DNA from: Liriodendron chinense | Taxonomy: Eukaryota; Streptophyta; Magnoliopsida; Magnoliales; Magnoliaceae | Direction of reading: 5' to 3' | Assembly (NCBI GenBank): GCA_003013855.2 | Contig: ML058449.1 | Coordinates: 310,001 to 374,000 of the forward strand | DNA: 64,000 bases | Part shown: piece after piece, positions 8,922 to 18,799 of the stretch | How positions within the stretch are numbered: the first letter of the stretch is position 1 | How the letters are laid out: each line of letters starts with the position of its first letter | Program-made: the position numbers and the translations under genes | Notes under the pieces: generated by a model | What the model was told of the DNA's origin: nothing | What the model saw: the letters and a program-made list of their open reading frames with translations, nothing else | Database searches by the model: none

Positions 8922-11057
8922 TCCCACGAATTTCGAAAATCCAAAAAAATCAAAAACTTTCAAAAGCCAAAAACATCTAGCATTTCAATTTCAGAAAAAT
9001 CTCAAAAACCAAAAAATATTTCTTTTCCTGCATTCAATAGTGTGCCAAGTTCGTCTAAAGAGTCGCATGAGTTTGAAGTCGAATCATATGATTTCGACAT
9101 CGAATTAGACTTCGAACTCATGGGTCTGGACGAAGCTCGGGATGAGGAAGATGATGATCCAGCTCCCGAACTAGAGGATCTCCTCAAAAAGTTCGAATCT
9201 AAAGCCAATGTTGTAGCCGATGATTTCGAGATAGTAAACTTGGGGACGCCTGAGATCCCTAGGGAAGTACGCATCGGAAAATCATTGCCACCTGAGATGA
9301 AACAGAAAATGATAGAGTTCCTAGCTCCAAGATTGTCCAACTTCGCGTTCTCATATGAAGACATGCCGGGGCTCGAAGAAGAGCTCGTTGTACACCATCT
9401 GCCAACCAAGGCAGACATGAAGCCAGTGAAGCAGAAACTTCGAAGAATGAAGCCAGAATGGGCTCTGAAAGTCCGAGATGAAGTCATCAAGCAGTACAAT
9501 GCGGGATTCTTGGTAGTCTCCAACTACCCTGAATGGCTCGCCAACATTGTACCAGTACCAAAGAAGGACGGCAAGGTTCGAATGTGCATCGACTTCCGAG
9601 ATCTCAACAAGGCCAGTCCTAAAGATGACTTCCCTTTGCCACATATCGACACTCTGGTCGACAACACTACTGGATACAAGATCTTCTCATTCATGGACGG
9701 GTTCTCAGGTTACAATCAGATCAAGATGGCTGTCGAAGATCGCGAGAAGACATCGTTCATCACTCCCTGGGGAACCTTCTGTTACAGGGTAATGCCGTTC
9801 GGTCTGAAGAACGCGGGAGCAACATATCAGCGAGCAATGACAGCATTATTCCATGACATGATGAACAAAGAGCTTGAAGTATATGTGGACGACATGATCG
9901 TCAAATCTCGCACAATTGAAGGACACTTTGAAGATCTGAAGAAGTTATTCAACAGATTAGAAAAGTACAAGCTCCGTCTCAACCCTCAGAAATGTGTCTT
10001 CGGTGCAATGGGAGGCAAACTCCTCGGCTTTATGGTGAGCGAGGATGGCATCAGGGTCGACGAGACCAAAACCAGAGCAATCATCGAGATGCCCCCTCCT
10101 AGAACAGAGAAAGAAATTCGTGGCTTCCTCGGCAGAATTCAATACATCAGTCGATTCATCGCACAGCTCACACCTATCTGTGAGCCCATATTCAAGCTCC
10201 TTCGGAGGAACGTTTCAAAAGACTGGAATGATGATTGCCAAGTCGCCTTCGACCGCATCAAGAAATATCTCATGAATCCTCCAGTCCTAGTGCCACCCAC
10301 TCCTGGACGACCACTATTGTTATACATCTCGGTAGCAGCAGAAGCCATAGGCTGTGTCCTCGGCCAGCATGACGAGACCGGGAAGAAGGAACAAGCAATA
10401 TACTATTTGAGCCGGAAGTTCACCGACTACGAGACCAGGTATTCCCCGATCGAGAAGACTTGCCTCGCCCTAGTCTGGGCAACTCAGCGACTCCGTCAAT
10501 ACATGATTGCATTCCCTATTCTCCTCCTCGCTCACATGGATTCGCTCAAGTACCTGTTCGAGAAGCCGGCACTCACTGGAAGGATAGCTAAATGGCAGCT
10601 ACTCCTGTCTGAGTTCGACATCACCTATGTCACTCAGAAGGCAATCAAGGGACAGGCCCTCGCCGATCATCTTGCGGCTCACTCTCTCCTGGACTATCAG
10701 CCGCTCAAGACATTCTTCCCTGATGAAGATCTCTTGCTCATTGAAGAGGAAGAAAAGAAGAAAAAAGATGAGTGGACGTTATTCTTCGACGGCGCAGCAA
10801 ACTCTAAAGGGAGTGGTATTGGAGCAATCCTCTACTCTCCAGATGATGTCCCTATTCCTATCTCGAGGCGCATCGCATTTGAGTGCACCAATAACATGAC
10901 AGAGTATGAAGCATGCATCGCTGGCTTAAGGGAAGCCATAATCTTGGACGTCAAGAAGCTACGAGTATTTGGAGACTCACAGCTTATCATCAATCAGACC
11001 AATGGCGAATGGAAAGACCAAGGACGAGAAGTTGATACCATATCATGTGTATCTTGA
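8640..11057 (+). CDS. pol: Reverse transcriptase, RNase H and 5' part of archaeal-type RNase H
   Basis: Only the part from about 8922 is likely translated. RT motifs are FRDLNKASPKDDFPLP (about 9590), FMDGFSGYNQI (about 9690), PFGLKNAGATYQ (about 9795) and the catalytic YVDD (9892-9903). A connection RNase H follows (LLLYISVAAEAIGCVLGQ, about 10315). A second, archaeal-type RNase H begins at WTLFFDGAANSKGSG (about 10775) with the later E and D motifs NNMTEYEA and VFGDSQL. Two RNase H modules are typical of the Tat branch. The frame is lost at 11011-11016 in an A-run after GEW, so this ORF ends in 15 unrelated residues. RT copies the genomic RNA inside the particle. Confidence 0.88.
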   Translation: MTREGLSTAQISNPTSKKSWSLVQTVILCPNHQPSPLRGRKCGVLNGHLFPSLLNQPKSHLRALASKKNASLSSDRNFGTSWAQSWSAMPACSKSHEFRKSKKIKNFQKPKTSSISISEKSQKPKNISFPAFNSVPSSSKESHEFEVESYDFDIELDFELMGLDEARDEEDDDPAPELEDLLKKFESKANVVADDFEIVNLGTPEIPREVRIGKSLPPEMKQKMIEFLAPRLSNFAFSYEDMPGLEEELVVHHLPTKADMKPVKQKLRRMKPEWALKVRDEVIKQYNAGFLVVSNYPEWLANIVPVPKKDGKVRMCIDFRDLNKASPKDDFPLPHIDTLVDNTTGYKIFSFMDGFSGYNQIKMAVEDREKTSFITPWGTFCYRVMPFGLKNAGATYQRAMTALFHDMMNKELEVYVDDMIVKSRTIEGHFEDLKKLFNRLEKYKLRLNPQKCVFGAMGGKLLGFMVSEDGIRVDETKTRAIIEMPPPRTEKEIRGFLGRIQYISRFIAQLTPICEPIFKLLRRNVSKDWNDDCQVAFDRIKKYLMNPPVLVPPTPGRPLLLYISVAAEAIGCVLGQHDETGKKEQAIYYLSRKFTDYETRYSPIEKTCLALVWATQRLRQYMIAFPILLLAHMDSLKYLFEKPALTGRIAKWQLLLSEFDITYVTQKAIKGQALADHLAAHSLLDYQPLKTFFPDEDLLLIEEEEKKKKDEWTLFFDGAANSKGSGIGAILYSPDDVPIPISRRIAFECTNNMTEYEACIAGLREAIILDVKKLRVFGDSQLIINQTNGEWKDQGREVDTISCVS

Positions 11058-12510
11058 CAATCTGATTGAAGAATTCAAGGAAATCACCTTCTCATACATG
11101 CCCAGAGCCAAGAACCAGTTTGCAGATGCTCTCGCCACACTTGCATCAATGCTCGAGATACCAAAAGGAGCTTCAGAATGGGAGCTCACAGTCAAAATTC
11201 AAGAAGAACCTGCTTTTTGCCTGCAAATAGAAGAAGCCGAAGCTGTCCCTGACAAACCCTGGTATGCTGACATCAAGCAATATCTCGAAACCCAGGAGTA
11301 TCCAGAGTCAGCAACAGCAACAGATCGCCGAACCATTCAACGTTTGGCCGGCCAGTTCACCATCAGTGGCGAAGTTCTTTACAAGCGATCCTATAATCAC
11401 ATCCTCCTTCGATGCGTCGACGAAACAGAAGCTGCAAAGATCATGGAAGAAATACACGAAGGAATCTGTGGCCCACACATGAACGGGCACATGATGGCAA
11501 AGAAGATTCTGCGACTCGGCTACTATTGGCTCACCATGGAGACAGACTGTTGCCAGCACGTCAGAAAATGCTTCAAGTGTCAGGAGCATGCGAATCAAAT
11601 CCATGCCCCATCATCAGAGTTATACAACCTGACCACCCCCTGGCCCTTCTCCATGTGGGGACTCGACATCATCGGCAAGATCAGTCCCAAAGCATCAAAT
11701 GGTCATGAGTACATACTTGTGGCAGTCGACTACTTCACCAAGTGGGTAGAGGCAGCCTCCTACACCACGATTGCAGCATCTCAGGTGACCAAATTCATGA
11801 AGAACAACATCATATGCCGGTATGGAATCCCTAATGCTATCATCACAGATAATGGGACCCCGTTCGTCAACAAGAAGATGGATGACTTCCTCAGCAAATT
11901 CAAGATCCAACGTCATCGATCAAGCCCCTACCGCCCTCAGATGAATGGAGGGGTAGAAGCCGCAAACAAGACAATCGTCAGGATACTCGAGAAGATGGTC
12001 GTGACCTATCGAGATTGGTCAGATATGCTCCCATATGCACTTTGGGCCTATCGAACGTCTGTACGGTCTGCTACGGGCGTTACTCCTTTCGAGCTTACTT
12101 ATGGAATGGAAGCAGTTCTACCAGTCGAAGTGGAAATACCATCACTACGGGTGTTACTAGAAAGCGGAGTCGAAGAAGGAGAATGGCAACGGGCCAGATT
12201 CAATCAGTTGCAGCTAGCAGATGAAAAACGCATGCGTGCACTAAGTCATTCACAGTGCTATCAAAAAAGGATCGCTCGGGCTTACAACAAGAGAGTCCGA
12301 AAAAGAAGTTTCAAGGTAGGCGACATGGTTATGAAGAAGATTCTACCGTCGCACCTTCCGGACCCCAGAGGAAAGTTCAAACCCTCGTGGGACGGGCCAC
12401 TGATCGTCAGAGAAGTACTTCCCGGAGGCGCCCTCAGACTCACCAGCATGAGAGGGGTGAATCTTCCTGAGCCAACCAACGCCGACAACGTGAAGATTTT
12501 TCACGGGTAA
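10969..12510 (+). CDS. pol: End of archaeal-type RNase H and integrase
   Basis: From about 11015 this frame continues the RNase H (...AKNQFADALATLASML). Integrase follows, with an HHCC-type zinc domain (CFKCQEHANQIH, about 11570), a DDE core (D in WGLDIIGKI about 11660, D in IITDNGTPF about 11845, E in NGGVEAANK about 11955) and a C-terminal domain to the stop at 12508-12510. The usual NGQ before the catalytic E reads NGG. No chromodomain is present, as expected for non-chromoviral Ty3. The listed start is only an in-frame ATG. The frame is cut off from RT by the frameshift near 11013. Integrase inserts the cDNA, leaving 5-bp duplications such as GGTCT. Confidence 0.87.
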   Translation: METHSLSSIRPMANGKTKDEKLIPYHVYLDNLIEEFKEITFSYMPRAKNQFADALATLASMLEIPKGASEWELTVKIQEEPAFCLQIEEAEAVPDKPWYADIKQYLETQEYPESATATDRRTIQRLAGQFTISGEVLYKRSYNHILLRCVDETEAAKIMEEIHEGICGPHMNGHMMAKKILRLGYYWLTMETDCCQHVRKCFKCQEHANQIHAPSSELYNLTTPWPFSMWGLDIIGKISPKASNGHEYILVAVDYFTKWVEAASYTTIAASQVTKFMKNNIICRYGIPNAIITDNGTPFVNKKMDDFLSKFKIQRHRSSPYRPQMNGGVEAANKTIVRILEKMVVTYRDWSDMLPYALWAYRTSVRSATGVTPFELTYGMEAVLPVEVEIPSLRVLLESGVEEGEWQRARFNQLQLADEKRMRALSHSQCYQKRIARAYNKRVRKRSFKVGDMVMKKILPSHLPDPRGKFKPSWDGPLIVREVLPGGALRLTSMRGVNLPEPTNADNVKIFHG

Positions 12511-13025
12511 GTTATTCTGACCTTATCAAAGGTTACTTTAATAGAGCTGAAGTCAAGAGGTCAAAGCTAAGACCTCTGAGAAATCAATTCCGTCCACCCC
12601 AACAAGTGTTTCAAATAAGGGGATTCTAAAAGAGAAACATACAAAAAAACAGGGGATTCAAAAAGAGAAACATACAAAAAAAAAGAGGGATTCAAAAGGA
12701 AAAGACAAAAAAAAAGGGATAGAAAAAGAATAAAAAAGAAAAAAAGAAGAAAAGAGAAAGAAAAAGGGAAGCCAAAGAAAGGCACTCAAGAAATCAATCC
12801 AAGAAGAAACACAGTCATCCATCCATTCATCTCAGAGGGGTCTTTAGCAAAGACCGACAGCTCTATTATCGTAACTCAGGATAAGGGCTGAAAGACTGCC
12901 ATTGGCCGGCAACGACGGATCCCCGACCTCTAGCCGCCGCAGTTATCCAAGGATTCAGAAAAAAAAAGAAAAAAAAAAGAGAGAAAAAAGAAAAAGAAAT
13001 GTGTGCCTAAATAAAGAGGGCGGAG
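12511..13025. other. Purine-rich spacer after integrase
   Basis: About 500 bp of spacer with repeated GGGATTCAAAAAGAGAAACATAC units (12620-12700), then long A/G-only stretches (12700-12790 and 12955-13000). No gene. The purine strand is the element's sense strand. Confidence 0.6.
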
Positions 13026-13250
13026 TGAAAACCCGAAAGGGCGCTCCGAGTAAAAACAGTGGGCATACAACGGACTCGGTGAAAACCCGAAAGGGCGCCG
13101 AGGGTAAAAACAGCATAGCTGCCAAGGGGCAGGCAAGATCAAACACCCGGGACGTGGTGAAAACCCGAAAGGGCGCTGCGGGCAAAAATGACGGAAAAAG
13201 GCCGGCTGTGGTGAAAACTCGAAAGAGCACTGCAGGCAAAAATGGCTCAA
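13026..13250 (+). repeat. Four-copy tandem repeat with a GAAA-loop hairpin
   Basis: Units begin GTGAAAACCCGAAAGGGCGC at 13026, 13080 and about 13156, and in variant form at about 13210, with spacing 53-78 bp. Each encodes CCC-GAAA-GGG, a short stem closed by a GNRA tetraloop in the sense RNA. The fourth copy reads CTC-GAAA-GAG, where both sides of the stem changed together. Each unit then has a GGGTAAAAA- or GGCAAAAA-type word. Confidence 0.7.
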
Positions 13251-13684
13251 ATGAAAAAAAATAATAATAATAAATAAAAGTGCAGGTACCAAGAAATCAA
13301 ACGATCCAGATCAGTTCAAGCAGTTACAGTTCAAGGACAAGAAGTGCAGTCAGGAGCGAAGAGCTCTACAAACTCTGACAATCTCAAGAAGCAACAGTTT
13401 CCATTGCCTACATCTCTAGGGAACCAAAGGATCAAGCAAGTCAAATCTCGAGACATCGGTCAAAGCATTGGCCGAGCCCCAGTTCTGATTCCTATATCCT
13501 GACACAAAATCCAGACACACTCACAAGACAACTCATGGCACAGTAGATTTTCAAACAGTTTTCTTTTCAATTAAAGGCATCATATTTCTTTTACATATAA
13601 CATATCATCTTTTTCGAAAAATACAAAAAAATGCATCATCATCAATCATATATACAAAAAAGAATGTGCAGGTGGCCAACACAA
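13251..13684. other. Spacer downstream of antisense gene A
   Basis: About 430 bp of AT-rich sequence with no coding signal. It contains the 3' flank of antisense gene A. No clear polyadenylation signal was assigned. Confidence 0.4.
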
Positions 13685-16303
13685 TCAATCTCTACCCTCC
13701 TCCTCGGCCATATCAGGTGAGCCCTCTGACTCATAAAAAGATAGTCTCGCTCTCAACCTGTTCACCTCCATACGCAGGTAATGCGCCTCATCGCGCTCAA
13801 GGGTACGGATCGCTGTCTCCTCATCAGACGACCTCTGATCGGCAGCCAATCTCCTCGACATCATCTCACAATGATACCGAAGTGTAGAGATCTCAGACAG
13901 CAGATGGCCATGAGTGGCCAAAAGGAAGCCAGGATCGATAAAAGGGCGCTCCTCAAAGGGTTCATATGAACCGGATGAAGAGCCAGCATCTCCAAGGATA
14001 TCCTGCTCATCCTCGTCAACAGTCTGGTGCCAACAAGGGATACGTCGATACAAAGACTGCTCAGCAACCCAGTACTGATACGGGGCGGTCGCCATCGGAA
14101 AAGTCCGCAGCTCAAAACCCAGCAAATCAGCAGTCAAGTGACTCGCCCAAGAACAATCAATCCGGGTCCTGAAGTCAGAGGACCTAGAGGGAAGTGCTCG
14201 ACGCCCGATACCCGTGAAAGCGAAAAGAGGAACATCCTGCTCATATCCAAACTGCCGCAGGAACCGAATGGGATGATAAGAAAAGTAGGATCGAAAGCCT
14301 ACCAACATCAGAGGATGGCGGTGTGCATCGCAAAGCACTGGAGGAAGTGAAAGCCAAGATGACTCCCAACGAACGTTCCAGTCACGAAGTTCAGCAAACA
14401 TCCTACGATACAAGGGCTCGCTCATCCTGGCTGTATGAGGAAGGAACTCCATGATATAACGCATGATGTCAGAGCTAGGAATGCCAGGAAGGGGTACAGG
14501 AACAGTCAAAGAAAGACGCTCCCATAGCCAGACCTGATCACAAAAAGGAAAAGAAGTTCAGCTAAAGCAAAGCAATCCCCAACAAAGCAAGAAGGAAAAA
14601 AGGTGTAGAAAGGATTCCTGCAGAAAGGCACAACAGCCGCGAAGAACACGAGTGCGGCCCAGGGCGCAGTCAGTCAACCCATTAAACAGCTCGGCCAAGA
14701 TAAGAGAAATGATCCCCTGCCGTCGGATAGCTCGACTCATCACCTCAAAAAGCAGAGGAGTCTGGGACCTGCGCCATCCAGAGAACAGCACCTCAGCTAT
14801 CAAGCAGAACATCAGTGCGTTCCGAGCAAAGGTAGAACCGGCCACACCCCAAGGACCCGAAAAAAGATCATACAATAAGTCCAAGGAGAACACTACAGCA
14901 TCCTGGCCGGCAGCTGCAGGATGAACAAGATAAGAAATCCCGAACCAGTTCTGCGGTGTGGCAGTCTTCGGCAACGTCTTCGGCGAAAAATACTGAGTAT
15001 AATCCAAGGGTAAGCCTGTCAAGCGTGCAAGCTCCTCCAAAGAAGGCCCCATCTCCATATCGTTGAACGCGAACATGTTCAACGAAGGGACCCAGTCAAT
15101 CAAGGCAGCTCCAAGCATCCTCCAATCAATATCAACTCTGGCCATATGGATCAGACCGCCGAAGCCATAAGACTCCAAATCTCGAATCTCATAAACTGAC
15201 AAGCTGTCAAGCCAAGCAAGCAGTCGTGGCGAGCAGGAAGAACGAGGAAGCAGCTAACAAGTCCTCACTGGTACCCCCTCCAGCACAAAAGGCCCAGAAA
15301 TCAATGATGACTCATCAAGGATCGGAAGGTCAACGGGCGAAGGAGAAGGAAAAGCTGGAACCTCTGCAGACTCGACAGCCCCTGACCTGCCCTCAGTAAC
15401 GGCTATGTCTGATATAGTCGCATCGCTGTCTGAAACTGTCATAATCTCAGCCGCATGGGAAGACTCGCCCACCTCATGAACAGAGTGCGCAAAAGACCGA
15501 TGACCAAGGGAAGGACAATGCTCCCCATCAAAAGGACTATCAGTGAAGATCACACCGCACATCGTGACATCCTGGCTAATCTGACCGTCAAAGAATACAT
15601 CTGAACCATCAAAAAGGGTCCCGGCAGCCCCGATCGAAGAATCAACGGTCAGATCTGGACCTGCGGCCCCCTCCAACAGGAAATCATGAATCCAATCATC
15701 ATTCTGGCCGATCAAAGGGATCATCGAGGCATCCACATCGTCCATCATCAGGGGGACATCATCAATGATCACATCAAGTCCACCCAAAGAAGTATACCGC
15801 ACATCCTGGCCCTCATCCAGAGCATCCAAACCGTCAAAGGTACCATCTGAACCATCCATCCCATCCAAGCATGAGATCAGCCCATCTATGTCCCTCATGG
15901 TCCCATCATCACCATCCATCACATCATCCATGGGGCCCACACTCAAGGGGTGCATAGCTTCACTCATGTCCCACCTCATCATCCTATCCATACCATCCAT
16001 TTCTCCCACAATCAAAGGCCCATTCAAATCAGAAATTTCAGCCATCCCACCATTAATGGGGCCATTCAAAGCTCCACCAACCACCAAGCTTAAATATTCA
16101 TCAATGCCCCCTCTTAATGCCCCATCTACCCCATCCATTAAAGGCATCTCCCCATTATCAAAGCTCAGTTGAAAATCTGAAGTGTGGGACCCACCTTGGA
16201 CAGCCCCCACAGCCCCTAAATCTCCACCATCCATTGCCCAAGAAAGGACAAACCAAGAAAAAGACAAAAGGAGAATGAAAGAAGAGACAAGGAAGTGATT
16301 CAT
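13685..16303 (-). pseudogene. Antisense gene A: PMD/DUF7745-like protein
   Basis: Opposite strand to gag-pol. One frame runs from ATG 16303 to 15254 (TAG), continues in frame from 15253 to 14618 and resumes in frame at 14533 to the stop at 13685. Segment 1 (349 aa) starts with a hydrophobic leader-like stretch and then a D/G/M-rich acidic region. Segment 2 has SPRLLAWLDSL, DWRMLGAALIDW and MGPSLEELARLTGLPL, the layout of plant mobile domain proteins. Segment 3 opens VWLWERLSL, where PMD proteins have an LQ[VI]W join, and ends with a coiled-coil-like R/E-rich tail. An 84-bp phase-0 intron (14617-14534, acceptor GATCAG) separates segments 2 and 3, but its donor reads GA instead of GT. With the TAG at 15254 this suggests a damaged copy. 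The family is inferred by pattern, and the function of captured PMD genes is unknown. Confidence 0.6.
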
Positions 16304-17306
16304 GGCTGAATCTAAGAATCGGATGCAGATGATGAGGGAGACAGCAGCCAGAGGAATATGCTCACTGTCCGAACCAGGGCCAGCCCAGGCCGCTCAAGAG
16401 ACGAGCTCTGGGCGGCCTGCCCTGGGCCGCCCGTACGGACGCGGTTCCCCTCTCTCCGCGGGATTGGCTCCAGGATTCTTGGTAGGTGAGGCTGACAGTC
16501 CACGTCAGCAGATGGCGCTCCATGGGCCGCCCAAGGCTCCAGTCCACTCTAGATTTCGACTGAGATTGATCAAGATCATATAAAAGGTGCCCCACCGGTC
16601 CAATCACGGAGCAATGCGGCCAGAACATGGCTGATCAAGTCAAAGAGAAGGAAAGGAGATCAAGTGAGGGCCACAAGCAATCCAAGCCATTCCAAGATTA
16701 GATCATCATGATCTAAACCATTGAGGGACCTACATGGGCCACCAAATAACAAGATCAAAGGGCGGATCATCAAAAGAAGGGCCAGAATCCAAGATCTAAT
16801 CATCAAGTGGGCCCACAAAGCCAAGTCAAGTGATCTGAGATGTTCAAGTCATCATCCACACCATGAGAAGCCTTCTTAGTCTCACAAATCATCAAAAGAG
16901 GTGCCCCAAAGTAAAGCTAAGGTCTCAAGTGGGCCCACAGGGCCGAATCTATCAATCTGAACCATTCAAGGACTAGATCATCAGGATCCAAACCGTTGGA
17001 AAGCTTACTCAAGTCATGGAGCAGCAAGATCAAAGGTTCGATCATCAAAAGAAGTGCCAGAATCCAAGATCTAATCATCAAGTGGGCCCACCAGGACTAA
17101 ACAAGCAATCTGGACCGTTCAAAGTCATCATCCATGCAGCTAAGAAGTCTCAAATCATGAAGGAACAAGTCAAAAGTCAAAGCGTCCAGACATCATCAAA
17201 GAATTTGAGACAAGTCAAAGACTGTATATTCATTCAAAAAGAGCTTGATACAAAAGAAGATAAAAGCAAAAATACAAGGCCATACAAAGCAGAGCACCCG
17301 AGCAGG
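16304..17306. other. Spacer between antisense genes A and B with palindrome and duplication
   Basis: Contains GGGCGGCC-N7-GGCCGCCC at 16410-16432 and a related half-site at 16516-16534. TATAAAA is present on the plus strand at 16579-16585, with a TATA-like reverse. Beyond it a block of about 275 bp is imperfectly duplicated: GATCATCAAAAGAAG...CAAGATCTAATCATCAAGTGGGCCCAC occurs near 16760-16815 and again near 17035-17090. It would hold the promoter of gene A and the 3' end of gene B. Confidence 0.5.
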
Positions 17307-18799
17307 CTACAAGTCGCCAACATAATCATCATCGTCCCTCCTCGTGTCCCGCTCCCGACGATAAAGATCCATCAAAGGAGCAGTCACCGAACCTCCAGCA
17401 TACCTGCGACGGCCACCTGGAACATAAAGCGAAGGAAGCAGAGGCCCCTGGCCGAACAGCAGATACCACTCATCACAATCACGATCCGGGATCGTGAAGC
17501 GAAATCCGGGCTGGCCCATGAGAGCCTCAACTCTCTCATCAACCGGCATCCGAGCAGCTGGAGGAGGTGCAGAACAAGGGACCCGAGCCACCCCAGTGAC
17601 TTGCCGAAGCAACCTCTCCCCCAGGTACCACTGAAAAGATTCAGCGTCCGAAAGCATGATACGGAGACATGAAGCATCATATGACTCCACGCGCTGGGGG
17701 GTGTAATAGAGAGGGAAACTGGCATACGGCATCCGAGCGAGCTGCAGCAAATGAAGTCACCATAATCAGTTACAGTACGGCACGAGGGCAAAGACAAGCA
17801 AGATACTTACGTCCTCGACAGTCAGCCCGTCTATGTCAGCACGCCAATTGTCCCCGGGAACTCGAGAGTTCCGCTGACGGTTCTGTTGGTGCCAGTACAT
17901 GTGGCGATACTGAGAGGGCTCAATATCATCCCTCATCCTCGGCGCGAGATGGGGAAAATGGTCATAAAAGCAGGTCTGGACAAAAGCACATCTAATGATC
18001 AGAGAGAGAAAGAAGGCAAATGACTTCAAGGAAGACGAAAGAAAAGGTACCTCAACAACAGGCCAGAAGCCTGTGAAGGACCGGCTATGTCGACAGGTCT
18101 TGTCCAGACCTTGAAAAATACGGGTCAAGATAGCCCCATTCCAGTTATAGGGGTGATGAAGATCCTCGACTAAACGAAGAAATTTAGGATCAACTCTCTC
18201 ATTCGCATGGCAGAAAAGAAAGGATCCGAAAGCATAAGCGATCATGGCCCGCGCCTTGTGGAGGGCCTCTCGCTCGGTGGTGGAGATGACGGAGGCAAAA
18301 TTGTTGTAGAACCATCGCATCTTCACTTGATGGCCTTGGAATTCACCCTCGGGAGGGACGTCACCGACAAGCCGTAGCCAGTCGATGGAGGTGAGAGGAG
18401 CTAGAGAGCTGACTTGAGGGACAATTGTCCCATGAAACGGGAAGCCTATCTGCATGTAAATGTCCAAGGGGGTTATTCCCCACTCTCCACAAGGGAGCTG
18501 AAAGGTGTGGGTTTCATCCCGCCACCTCTCGCAAAGGGCCGCGAGCATCATGCGGTTAGCATCGTTATTATGGAACGTAGGGTGAGGAGGCCAGCAAAAG
18601 GAGTACCATCCAGTACTCGTTCAAGCAAGGGCTGTGGATCCTTCATCCAGTCGTCCCAGCGATCCCTGGTACCTCGACCCTTGATAGCGGGAAGAGGTTG
18701 ATGCTCCATAGCTAAGGAACACATGTGGTCCCCTCGGCGGACGATGAAGGCAGGATCATCTTCGTCAATTACTCGGTGACCTCTGGTACCATCCGCCAT
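17307..18799 (-). pseudogene. Antisense gene B: plant mobile domain (PMD) protein with introns
   Basis: Starts at ATG 18799 (MADGTRGHRVIDED...). The first frame must shift by one base near 18570-18590 to reach the core, LCERWRDETHTFQLPCGEWGITPLDI (from about 18536), a classic PMD signature. Two introns are clear, both phase 0: 18050-17976 (GTACCT...TTTTGTCCAG, 75 bp) and 17810-17742 (GTAAGT...TTGCTGCAG, 69 bp). The join at the first gives PVVE-TCFYDHFP, as in PMD proteins. The protein ends DDDDYVGDL at 17307. PMD proteins such as Arabidopsis MAIN/MAIL1 are nuclear factors linked to transposon silencing and genome stability; related domains occur in retroelements. The frameshift suggests this copy is not fully functional, unless an unrecognised intron lies there. 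Confidence 0.72.

Noticed and set aside
12930..13292. Opposed 120-codon ORFs across the hairpin repeat
   Set aside because: Low-complexity translation of a tandem repeat and purine tracts. The repeat itself explains them.
15765..16172. Plus-strand 135-codon ORF rich in S, P and I
   Set aside because: Shadow of the D/G/M-rich antisense gene A segment.
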